Shown here: positions 48,785-59,199 of the stretch, in pieces
Layout of the letters: every line of letters starts with the position of its first letter
How positions within the stretch are numbered: position 1 is the stretch's first letter
Program-made: the position numbers and the translations under genes
Notes under the pieces: model-generated
Database searches by the model: none
Told to the model about the DNA's origin: nothing
The model's input: only the letters and a program-made list of their open reading frames with translations
NCBI GenBank assembly: GCA_020543525.1
Contig: JAHYIO010000036.1
Location: 682,001 to 746,000, forward strand
Reading direction: 5' to 3'
Source of the DNA: Coriolopsis trogii
Taxonomy: Eukaryota; Basidiomycota; Agaricomycetes; Polyporales; Polyporaceae
DNA: 64,000 bases

Positions 48785-50155
48785 GAATGCTTAGTGTAGC
48801 AGCCCATCCTCAACAACGCTGACTTTATACTCAGAGGACGAGGACAAGACCGATCCGAGCCTTAATTCCTGGAAAATATCAGGGCCTGTTCGGAAACGCG
48901 AATTATGCGAAGTTCAGGACCCTTTTCTGTCACAGCGGCACCTACAGATAGGTAAGATTGTCTGCATTCTGCCGTTCGCAGCTTTAGAAGAGTCAGTGTC
49001 TCTCACAGTGTTCTATCAGGCGCTGATATTCTGCCACCATGGTGGTAGAGGTAGCCAGCCGTCCATCTCGGTTGACGCCACGAACACCGACAGCAATCCG
49101 GGAGTTGTCGTAATCCCGACCGCATCAGTTGTCCGTCAAATGCGGAATCTTCTCGTCTTCTCGTGTTCGAAATGTTGTGAATCTGCATATCGTGGACGTT
49201 GCGTCCTGAGTGAAGAAGATTGCCACACGAGTAAGACAAGGGTCGCCCGAGTCTCTCGGGTCCGGCAAGCACGTACCGTGACTGTCAGGGCTATCGCACA
49301 AGCTGCCTCTCGAAGAGCGGTTGTTCCTAGATATGCGTGTACAGTGGCCGCGCCGTCGTCGTGGATGAGTGCCAAAAGTTGTAGACGCTTGGTAGCTTGT
49401 ACTACGCTGACTAAGCACGCTATTCCCCGGCCAAGTTTCCTTTTTCACTCGAGTTGCCTCTCACCGCCACGATTCTCTCGTATCTCTCGATTCCTGAGCG
49501 CGAGGATGCGTGCGCGCGACGGCGCAGTCTGACAGATCTTCGTGCCCTGCACCAGCTCTCACCTCGCATGGGACGCCGTCGATGTCGCAGCTGATGGTGC
49601 CGAGCGTGCTTCGCGGTCTCTCAGAACATCCCAGGAAACCCTTCTCCATCCGGCCTCTGTACAACCTTTCCGGCTGCTTTTGTTGATCATCTGCTGGTCT
49701 CCGCTATACCCTCTGACTGCTCTCCAGGACCCTACACGTAGTCCCTTTGCCCCTTGCATGGGAAGAGCAGACGGCCGAGCCCGGTCGGGGGCTGCTTGAG
49801 AGGCCCTCTCCGCAACGTGCGATCTGACTGTTGGACAAGTCCAATCACCGCTCGGTCGCAGCGCGGATTGGGGGAATCCTCGCCCTTCTCGCTGATATCA
49901 CGAACCTTAACGCAGCGCATCCGTCACCGAGCTCAGGAGCCCCTCCCATGATCGCGGCCCTTGCTACCTCTGCCCGTTTCTTTCCCCAGCCCCACCCTCT
50001 CTCACCCCCCGGATGGGCCGCGCAGTGCCTGTTTGCGGCGGGAGAACCGGATCCTCCGCGCGGTATATCATGATTGCGCCGTCTGCCTGGCTTGCTCTCG
50101 TCCGCATCGTCACGTTCGAACCCCCGATACGAGGCCCCCCCTTCTCTCTATCGCG
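48785..50155. other. Intergenic upstream of seven-TM gene C
   Basis: Shared 5' region of the divergent acyl-CoA oxidase-like gene and seven-TM C. Includes the TGACAGATCTTC word at 49530. No gene recognised. Confidence 0.5.
49530..49541 (+). promoter_or_regulatory. Shared 12-mer upstream of seven-TM gene C
   Basis: TGACAGATCTTC, 615 bases before the gene C start. The next two bases (GT) match those of the copy at 41255. Confidence 0.4.
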
Positions 50156-51688
50156 ATGTCGTCCACCGCGTTTCCCATCGACACCGCCCAGGTGAGTGTC
50201 TGTCTCGCTTAGATGGTCCCATGGGGGCGCGCTAATGGGGTACGGGGTTCGTGCGCAGATCGCAGCGTTGTTCATGCAATGCATTCTGTACGGTGCGTCC
50301 TCCAGCTCCTGCCCTCCGATATAGCGTGAGCCGAGACAGAAGCTTGACCGACGCTGCGCGGGATGGGCTGACAGGGATCGTGCTCGTCACCGTCGCGTAC
50401 GGTCTGCGCGTCCTCCTCTGGTCGCGCGATGGCCACTTCAAGACGAGGAAGAGCGTCAACTGGATCATGGTCTCCGTCACGGTCGCGATGTTCACCATCG
50501 CGACGCTGGAGATGGCCTTTGGGCTGCAGCATGTGCTCGAGGCGTTCATCTACTACAAGGGTCCTGGGGGCGCCCAGGAAGAGTTCGCGGACATCTCGAA
50601 CTGGGTGAACGTCATGCGGACTGCGGACTATGTGGCACAGACCTTCATCGGCGACGGGATCATGGTTCGTTCTCTGTTCAGTCGCTATCTCGAGCCCTGA
50701 CTGAGTGTTGTGTCCGCGCGGACAGCTCTACCGGTGTTATGTGGTCTGTAACAGGGATTGGAAGCTCGTCGTCTTGCCCGCCCTTCTGTGGCTCGCCGAA
50801 ACAGGTCGTTCCATCCGTCTTTGTTGTGTCATCGGATAGACGTCTGATCTGGCCGGGTCGTGTCAACAGCGTGCGGTTGGGTCGTCGTCTACATCGAGGC
50901 CACGCTGCACACGGACGCCTTCCTGAACGAGTCCCGCCTCGTGCCGTTCATCACCATCGTGCTCTCGCTCACACTGGCGATGACGACCATCTCGACCGGT
51001 ACGCGCGTCCCGAGCCTCCCGTCTCCCATCCCACCTCATCGCGCTCCCTGTGTCTGTAGGTTTGATCGTGTACCACATCATGAAGATCAACGGGCAGGTC
51101 GCCTCGCAGCACATGACGCGCGTGAGCGGGAGCAGGCGGCTCACGCGCGTCGTCCGCATCCTCGTCGAGTCCGGGCTCATCTACACCGTCTCCGTCGTCG
51201 CCTTCTTTGGCACCTTCCTGGCCTCGAACAACGCCCAGTATGGCGTCTCGGACTGCGTGAGTCTCCCCTTCTTCGTGCTGGGTGTGACCGGTCCGAGGCT
51301 GACCGGACGCGTTTGCGCTTCCGCATCCGCATCTGCATCTTCATCTGCATCTGCGTCTGTGCGATCCAGGTGGTCCAGATCATCGTAAGCCGCGTTCCTT
51401 TCCCTGGTCGCCATCCAGGTACGGACGCTGACCGCCTGCATGCACGCGTCCCGCGCGCGCACACAGCCCATCTCGTTCACCCTGATCCTCATCCGGGTCG
51501 ACCAGGGGATCGCGGTGGAGACGTCGACCGCGCAGTGGCCGTCGACCGTGCTCCGCACGCCGGTCCCGCTCAAGCACCTCGGGTCGCGGACGGACTCGTC
51601 CCGGGGGACGACGGTGACGTACTCGGTCGAGCAGAGCGTCACGTACGACGCGCCGGACGGGTGGAAGCGCGCCGAGCCCATCGTCTGA
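50156..51688 (+). CDS. Seven-TM protein of a basidiomycete family, copy C
   Basis: Begins MSSTAFPIDTAQ, then IAALFMQCILYG after an intron and IVLVTVAYGLRVLLWSRDGH after the next. Family segments follow: VNWIMVSVTVAMFTIATLEM, the loop GPGGAQEEFADISNWV, WVVVYIEATLHTDAFLN, GLIVYHIMKINGQVASQ, LTRVVRILVESGLIYTVSVV and QIIPISFTLILIRVDQGIAV. The tail differs from A and B and ends APDGWKRAEPIV. The frame is open across all joins. Codon use is visibly more GC-rich than in A and B. One intron (51259-51369) is about twice the usual length because of a simple repeat. It faces away from the acyl-CoA oxidase-like gene. Function unknown. Confidence 0.86.
51318..51359 (+). repeat. Hexanucleotide simple repeat in an intron of seven-TM C
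   Basis: Imperfect tandem GCATCT/GCATCC units, six or seven copies, within the intron that precedes the exon VVQIIPISF. The paralogues lack it. Confidence 0.8.
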
Positions 51689-53494
51689 ACGGGCGCGGGT
51701 GGGACCGTGTCTGGCGGTTGGGTCGTGCGCCGTCCATTGGACCGGGTGGGTGTGCCGTTTCTGGGCCTGGGGGAGGCGATGCGGAGGTTGGGGATGGATT
51801 GTAGCTCTGTTGGGCAGATTGTTCGTGCGGTCGATTGTTCGAGAACGTGTATTCTACCGTGTAACACTCTTGTAATTTCTGTGTATCGTGCGGCCATCTC
51901 TGGGACATGCATCTTTCGATGGTGCTGGTGCGAGGCGGATCGAACATGACCGTGACGCACGGCCTTCCGACTTCGAAGTCTCGATGATTCAAGATGCGAA
52001 GCACAGAGTTCCGCGACACGTCGGACGTTCCGACCACGTTCAACTTCTCCTATACTTTGACTCAACGTTCAGTCGCATGCACATCCGATACTGTATGGTG
52101 TACTCAGGGCTTAGAGCGGCTGCGTCACAGAAGTGGACGATCCCGGCTTTGGCATGTCTGTCAGGTCCCTGGCCTGTGAACACGACTGGGCCGCCTTCAA
52201 CCACCCTCAAACTCCTCGGGCGATGCACCCGCCTGAGAAACACTGTGATCTGACAGATCTTCCTGAGCCCTCTGGATAGACTCATCAAAATGGCCCAGCG
52301 CGCGGCGCGCCCAAAAGCGCGTGGGAGAACCTGCCAAGCAGCCGGGAGAGCAGCGTCGGGTTCGAGTGACAACTCGCCCCGGCTCTCAATTGCAAGTCAG
52401 GAAGCACTCACTCACATCCATCGCGCACTGAGGCTCAGAGCACACTGCCAGTGGCAGACACTCGGGAACAACGTCCTAATCCACAGTGCGCCGCCGCCGG
52501 GATACTCGACGACACACTGAGACAGGCAGAGAGCACCCCTGCCATTGCGTCACTACAGTACTTACTACTTATGTGTAGTACTAGCCATCGCAGGTCTCTC
52601 TGTCGTCCGGATTCCCCGGATAGTGATCGAGCGCCGGAAGCAGCTTGGCCGCTCATGGAGGTGAGCTGCGCACGCCGCCATCCCTAGCCAGCCAGCCAGT
52701 CTCAGGCTTGGGTAACCAGCGACCAGCAAGCAGTATGCATATGCATACCGCCTCCTTCCTGGGCTCGGCCAGTGCACCCCCGGACCGTTCATCAAGCCAC
52801 ACATCCACGCACGCGCACACCGTTCGGCAAGCCTCTGCGCGGCGGACTCGCGACCGGAGCCTCGAGCTTCAAGAGTCAAGTGGGGGAATGTGCAAGGTAC
52901 GTATGTATTATACACACAGCCGACCCGCCCAGCTCGACAGGACTGCGGGAGAGACGTCCATGCGTTGTGTTCTTCCCTTCTGTTCCCCGCTCTGATGAGT
53001 CGAGTATGATCGGACGCGCCCTCTCTCCAGTAGCCACGTTCACGCCCGCCTTATCTTGCACGTTGGCAGAGCCTGCCGTGTGCCGGACCGACGACGGTGG
53101 ACGTACGTGCCGGGCTTTGCACAGTTCGCGTCCGATGCCCGCTTCTCGCGTCTCGCTGTCATCCTTCACCCTCTTCGACAGCTGTCTGTCAGAGAGCCGT
53201 ACGAGTGCATGTACAGTCCCCCTCTCGAGACGCTCACGACACTCGGATACCCTTCCATCACGATCTATCCCGAGAGCGCATGCATGCATGCATGAACGAA
53301 TGCCACGCGTCCGTCAATCCGTGTATCCGTGCACACACAGTTCGAACAGAGAACGGAAAGCGAGGAGCGTGCGACAACCAAGACAAAGACCAAGAGCTCT
53401 CTATCCACAAAGACATACTGTACGCAAGAGATACGCTATCCATATGCACAGACAAGCAGACCGAGATCCCCGAACGACCCCAAGGCGCAAGCGC
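51689..53494. other. Intergenic, no gene recognised
   Basis: Contains the fourth TGACAGATCTTC word (52251), not followed by a seven-TM gene. A 285-codon + frame (52772-53629) has biased, low-complexity composition without motifs and is not called. A short CATG run lies at 53280-53296. The MFS gene's 3' end is at 53495. Confidence 0.5.
52251..52262 (+). promoter_or_regulatory. Orphan copy of the shared 12-mer
   Basis: TGACAGATCTTC about 560 bases downstream of gene C, in the orientation of the other copies but with no seven-TM gene after it. May mark the boundary of the duplicated unit or a lost member of the array. Confidence 0.35.
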
Positions 53495-55640
53495 TCACAG
53501 CTTCTGCGTGCCCCCCCTCTTCTTGCTCGCCAGCTGTCTCGCCAAGAGCAGGAACCCAGAGCCGACGAGGACGACAATCTGTCTCAGCCAGCCATGCATG
53601 AGCGTCCACCGCGCACCAAGGGTCAGTGAAGAGAGAGAGGAGAGACGCACCCCGCTGAACAAGATCGGGTTCTGCCACTCGTAGTGCGGCGAGCGGAGGA
53701 GCGCGCCCGAGATCGGGTTCCCCGTGAGCAGCGCGAAGCCGACGATGAAGCAGATCACCCCGATGCGCGTCCTGAACCCATCCAGCGCACGCCGTCGACC
53801 GTCGAAACGTCTCGTCAGCTCCATTCCATCGCACAGACTCGCGAGCAGTGAGCACTCACCCGACCTCGCCCACGTCCACGGAGAAGCTGGCGGCGCAGGG
53901 CGCAATCAGCGAGATGACTGTCGCAGTGAGCATGTGCGTGCGTGCGTGCGTGTTTTGTCCATTCGTGCATCGTTCATCATCAGCGCCCGTCGACCGAAAC
54001 ACACACTGAGGAAAAGCGTGCACTCACACCCGCCCGAGAAGAAGCCATAGAGCACGGCGAACGCGACGAGCGAGCCGCTGCTCGTCGCCCCAAACATCGC
54101 AAAGATGAGCGCGCCCGAGATGGCCGTCATCGGTATGATCACTGTATGCGTTTGTCAGCTCGCTCCTCGTGCGTTCCTCGTCTGTAGGAGGGACAGGGGA
54201 CAGAGGACACGTACCGTTGAACGGCCCCCAGACGTCCGCGAGGAAGTTGGGGATCGTCCGCCCGAGAAGCGAGGCGCCGTTCAGGATCGAGATCTGTACA
54301 GGTCGCGGCGCGCGCGTCAGGGAGGGACGCGAAGAGCTCGGTGGGGGACATGGAGGACGTACGGTGTAACGCGCGAGATTCGGGTTCACGCCGTGCACGT
54401 TCGCGAAGAGCTGGAGGTAGAAGACTGCGAATGACCTCTGTTAGTGCGCGGTCCCCAGAATCAACGCGGGCTGAAGTAATTGTGCGTACATGGGAAGAAG
54501 AGTCCCCAGAAGACGAGGAAACCTCTGGAGAGTCGGTGAGTCGGTGCCCGCACATGGGGCTGGTAGGAGAGACGACGTACCCGATGCCGCAGATCATGAA
54601 AGGGACGTCGGTGACGATGCGCTTGATGCTCGGCTCGAACGTCGTCTTGCGCTGCTTGCGGCTGGGCAGTCTTGTGCGCATGAGCAGGTTGGCGGTCACG
54701 AGGAGCGCGAGGCCGAGGAAGGCTGCAGCACTGTTCGAGTCGCAGAAAGTTGAGTGTGTGCACGCGAGAGCACGGCTGGACGTTACACTGACCGGACGCC
54801 CCACGCGAAGCCGGCCTTGCCGTTGAAGAGCTGGTTGAGCATGATGGGATACACGACACCGCCGAGGGAAGAGCCTGGGGGAGAATGGATGAGCGAGGGC
54901 GATGAGAGCATGAGGGTTTCTGCTTACCAGCAAACACCACACCCATGGCTGTTGTGCGCCTCGCGCGGAAGTAGTGGGACGAGATGGACAACGCGGGGAT
55001 GAAGAGGATTCCATATGCGATGCCGACGGCGATTCCTTGTGAGAGGATGATTTGGTAGTACTGGTGGGCCTTGGCGAGCGAGAGCATGAACAAGCTGATG
55101 AAGGATTAATTGGGTAGATGGTAGGAACTGGAGACGGACGTACCTGAATACGTAGAGGACGCTAGCGCCGATCATCATCGGGTGGAAGTAGCCTTCATCG
55201 AAGAGCTTGCCGGCGGGGAGGGAGAGGGCGAAGAGGAGGAAGACCTGGACGGAGCCTATCCAGCTGATCTGGGATGGGTTGCTGGAGCCGGCGAGGTAGA
55301 CTCGCTAGAGGATGCATGAGCGCGGTGTGCAATTACATGCGATTATTGAGGACGCATACGGTGTAGTAGTCCTGGTACACGCCAAAGGACTGGATGGCAC
55401 CGAACGTGCAGAACAAGACCATAGAGCTAACCACAAGCGTCAGCGCACATACGCCATGATTGGCTTGGCAAAAGGAGACGCTGACCCTCCAAGGACTGTG
55501 AGCCAGGCGACGAGGCCGCCCTCCGGAAACGCGGGTGGCGCTGGAGTTGTTGGTTGAGACTCGACCTCGCGCTCATCTGGAGTGCCGGGGGTGGTGGACG
55601 GTGCGAACTGGTCCTTGTCTGTGTACTCGACCTTGTCCAT
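53495..55640 (-). CDS. MFS transporter, monocarboxylate-transporter-like
   Basis: The start ATG at 55640 gives MDKVEYTDKDQFAPSTT. A polar N-terminus leads to PPAFPEGGLVAWLTVLGG, the hallmark opening of fungal MCT-like proteins, then VLFCTFGAIQSFGVYQDYYT. Further helices include SWIGSVQVFLLFALSLPAG, AVGIAYGILFIPALSISSHY, the loop FRARRTTAMGVVFAGSSLGG, NPNLARY-ISILNGASLLGR, VIIPMTAISGALIFAMFGA and VGTRIGVICFIVGFALLTGN, with a final helix GSGFLLLARQLASKK. Twelve helices in two halves of six are expected, in the plasma membrane or another membrane. It would move small carboxylates or a secondary metabolite by proton symport or facilitated exchange. It is divergent from the P450, a common pairing in metabolite clusters. 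Confidence 0.93.
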
Positions 55641-56405
55641 GGTGGTCAAAGGGAGAGAAGAGTCGTGGATGGTGAGAGCCGAGGCTTTCGAGGGGTACAG
55701 CAAGGAGGGGAAGCCGGATACGGTACTGGCTGTGGCCGCGTCCGAGGGCTCGTGACAGATCGGAATGGAGAGAAGAAGCACATTCTCTTCACGACCACAT
55801 CCCGCTCGAAGCAGAGGCCATGCTTCCCCCAACACCTTCCTGGCACACACTCAACCAGAAGACGCGGAGATCTGGATCGGTCAACGCAGCTGCAGCGTCT
55901 GTCCCGGCCTCGCACGCCATCGTCCGTCCTCGTCGGTAGCAGAACTCTATTCGCACTCTGTTCCTAGCATCCTCTCGTAGCCCGCGGACGTGGTACAATG
56001 TCCAGGACGGCAGCGGGCTACGAATGGTGGTTTGATCGCAAGTATGTTCCTTGCCGAGAACGCCGATATGCAGACTGGAAATCCCGGACCCGTCTCCGGA
56101 ATACGTGCCTGTTATAATTAGTATGCAGTGCCAGCTAACCCCGGCTTGGGCGTCCTCGTTGTTCCCATCCCTTTCGCCTGTGCTGCTTCCTGCCCTCCTC
56201 TCCGAGCTACCTTCACCATCGCATAACACTCCGAGCTCTCCATCTCAGAACCCGCACGCGTTCTCGATCCTATCCGCATAGCCGAGTAGACAGTGGTACA
56301 CTACAACATACACCTGCATTCACACAGATGCCTGCATTTCTTATATAATAGTGCTCGACAGCGGGATTCGCGAACAAAAGTCGTTCTCCCCGCTGCACTC
56401 TCACC
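55641..56405. promoter_or_regulatory. Divergent promoter region of MFS and P450 genes
   Basis: 765 bases between two divergent start codons, with no coding pattern. A TATATAAT run at 56342-56349 lies 57-64 bases before the P450 ATG and is a plausible TATA box. Confidence 0.5.
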
Positions 56406-59199
56406 ATGCTCTGGCAAGACGCCGTAGTCGCCGTCCTCCTCTCCCTCCTCGCCCTCTACCTTCTCCTCCCCAAGTACCCTCCAAATCCGCCCCCGGGCCC
56501 CCGGGGTCTTCCCATCGTCGGCAATGCCTTCCAGATGCCCAAGGGCCACGAATGGCTCCAGTACGCCCAGTGGGGTGCTCAATACGGTACATTCGCCCCC
56601 CTGCATGTCCGCCCGCCTCTCACTCTCCTGACTCCTCCTCTCTCAAGGCCCTCTCGTGTTTCTCCGGCTGTTCACACAGAACGTCTTCGTTATCAACTCC
56701 TCCCACGCCGCCTTCGAGATCCTCGAAAAGCACTCGTCCAAATCCGCAGACAGGCCAAAGGCCCAGCTGATGGTCCGCGAACTGTGAGCGATTCCATTCT
56801 CTTTACTCCCCCGCGCTCTACGATCAAACGTGCAAGTCCCCGCCGGGACCCGGGGTGAATGAACCTCGGGGACATGCACATCCACTTGCCTTCCCCCTTG
56901 AGTAGCAAGCTGCTAGTGCCCGCCCCCAGCATACCTGATTGGACGTAGTCTGAAAACACCGCAGACCGCTGCGATGGTGCACGCGAAGAACAACGGCGGG
57001 GCGGTTAGCTTCCCGTAATGGAACTGCGGGCTGTAGTGACGGGCCGAGCCGGGCCGGGCTCAAAACCCCCAAGCTTGGGCTCGGCCTTTGGAGGCACGCG
57101 CTCTGTCGAATATCGAGGCTCACGCTCAGGCCGGGCTCCACGCCATGGCCTGGTAGTGGGCGGAGGATGGCGAGTGAACCGCTTGTTGAGAAACGGGATG
57201 GGGCTTGTGTACTGTTCCGAATCGGGCAATGGAGACGCCGAACGACTGCAGACTCGGTACATACCTCCGTTTGCCTCCGTCACGCGTGGTCTTTGCTGAG
57301 GGTTTGCCCGTCCTTGAGGCTCAGGCCTCACATATTCCAAGCCCAGCTCCCGAGCCCTCGAAAGCCCTTATTGGGCCAAAAGCCCCGTCGTTTCTCCGCA
57401 GGGGACGAGTGCGAGCGGAAGAACGAATGCAAGCTTCGATCATAGAGCCTCCCAAATTTCTCTGCGCGGACGGTTCAAGACCGAGTACTGACGGTACACT
57501 TTTGCGCGCGCAGCCTCGGATGGGGCGACGGCGCCGCGTTCTCCCTGGCCGGCCCGCGCCACCGCGAGTACCGCAAGCTGCTGAGCAGCTCCCTCAGCAC
57601 GACCGCCGCGCGGCGGCTCGCCCCGCTCCAGGAGGCCTCGGCGCGGCAGCTGCTCAGGGCGCTGCTGGAGAGCCCGGAGAGGCTCCGGGAGCACGTCCGG
57701 CACGCGATCGGGCTCAACACCGTCAACATCGTCTTTGGCGAGGACATCTCGACGCCCGAGTTTGACTACATCGCGCTCGCGGACGACGCGCACTACAAGT
57801 TCGCGCTGGCCGCGACGCCGTACCGGTTCGCGGTCGACTACTTTCCTCCGCGTGAGTGAGCGTTGTACGAATCTGATCTGGCCTGGCCTGACGAGTGTGG
57901 GCTGAACGCCGATCGCCGGGGGTAGTGAAGTACGTCCCGTACTGGTTCCCCGGGGCGACGTTCAAACGCCAGGCGCGGCAATGGCGCGCCGAGCTCGAGC
58001 ACCTCGTCCACACCCCGTACGAGATGGTGAAGGAACGCATGGTGAGCGCTCGTGCCTGCTCGACTTGCCGTTGACGATTGACCAGGGTGTGCATGTGCCT
58101 TGATTCGCCACTCGAGGCTCGCGGGATGGCCTCCCCGTCGTACGTGATGAACTGCATGGGCGACACCGCCGCGGACGAGCTCGCGATCGCCAAGGACCAG
58201 GCGATCATGTGGACCGCCGCGAGCCTCTACACGGGCGGGACGGACACTGTGAGCGCGCACTCTCTCGTCTATCCTTCCGCTTTCACCAGCAACGCGTGCT
58301 CATACGTTCGCGCATCTGTGCATGGCGGGGTCAGACAATCGCGGCCCTGCTCAGCTTCTTCCTCGCGATGACCCTCTACCCGGACGTCCAGCGCAAGGCG
58401 CGCGAGGAGATCTACCGCATGGTCGGCACGGAGCGGCTCCCGACGTTTGACGACAAGCCTGCGCTGCCGTACATGGACGCGTTGGTGAAGGAGGTGCTGC
58501 GGTGGAACAGCATCGCGCCGTTGGGTGCGTATGGTTCTTCTTTGGCTGGGCTCGAAGTGCTGAGTCCTGAACGACGCGCGGGTATGCGTACACAGGGCTG
58601 GCGCACCGGACGACGGACACGATCGTTTATGAGGACTACGTGATCCCCCCCGGTACGTCCGCGCGCCCTCTTGCACGACACCCCCAGGCAGGGCCGGAGA
58701 GACTGACCGTCCCACAGGGTCGACCATCATCACGAACATCTGGTACGCCTCCCTCCTTCCCGTTCTTCCAGACATCTCACAGCCCGCCGACGCACGCGCA
58801 GGGGCATCATGCACGACGACAAGGTGTACAAGGACCCGGACGCGTTCCGGCCCGAGCGCTTCCTCGGGGCCGCGCCTGAGCAGGACCCGACGGCGGTCGC
58901 GTTCGGGTTCGGGCGCAGGGTGTGCCCCGGCTCGCACCTCGCGTACCAGAGCGTGTTCGTGAACGCGTCGAACGTCCTCGCCGCGTTCGAGATCGCGCCC
59001 GAGGGCGGGGGCGTGCCGGAGATGAGGTATACGAGCGGGGTGATCAGGTACGTGTTGTCTTGGGGGTGCTTCGTCGCGTCGAGAGCGATGCTGACTGACA
59101 GGTGCCTTTGGGGCGGACAGTCAACCGGAGCCGTTTGGGTGCGTGATTCGGCCGTACAGCGAGGCCGCGAAGGAGCTCGTCTTGAGGGATTCGGAGTAG
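56406..59199 (+). CDS. Cytochrome P450 monooxygenase
   Basis: Ten exons giving 1500 nt (499 aa). An N-terminal membrane anchor (VVAVLLSLLALYLLL) and proline-rich hinge (NPPPGPRGLP) place it on the ER. The I-helix motif is LYTGGTDTT, the ExxR motif KEVLRW, and the haem-binding loop FGFGRRVCPG with the cysteine ligand, so all catalytic signatures are intact. The second intron (56784-57513, 730 nt) is far longer than the others and holds GC-rich inserted sequence. The last exon starts at 59121 (acceptor GCGGACAG), giving the family-like ending SQPEPFGCVIRPYSEAAKEL. Splicing at the earlier acceptor near 59102 gives an unrelated tail and was rejected. It hydroxylates or otherwise oxidises an unknown substrate with a reductase partner. 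Similar basidiomycete P450s are often named O-methylsterigmatocystin oxidoreductase-like, which says nothing about substrate. Confidence 0.94.
56990..57470. mobile_element. GC-rich inserted sequence inside P450 intron 2 (putative non-autonomous element)
   Basis: Within the 730-nt intron, the left part (57035-57100) has GGGCCGAGCCGGGCCGGGCT and CTTGGGCTCGGCC. The right part (about 57340-57390) has AAGCCCAGCTCCCGAGCCCT and TTATTGGGCC, which are roughly complementary to it. A palindromic GC-rich border of this kind fits a small non-autonomous element that inserted into a normal short intron. No target-site duplication was established and no transposase is encoded. Confidence 0.35.

Noticed and set aside
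53280..53296. CATG run as a functional repeat
   Set aside because: Only a few units; ordinary microsatellite.
52772..53629. 285-codon open frame on the + strand
   Set aside because: Arg/Ser/Pro-rich low-complexity composition with no motif, overlaps the 3' end of the well-supported MFS gene on the other strand, and includes simple repeats.
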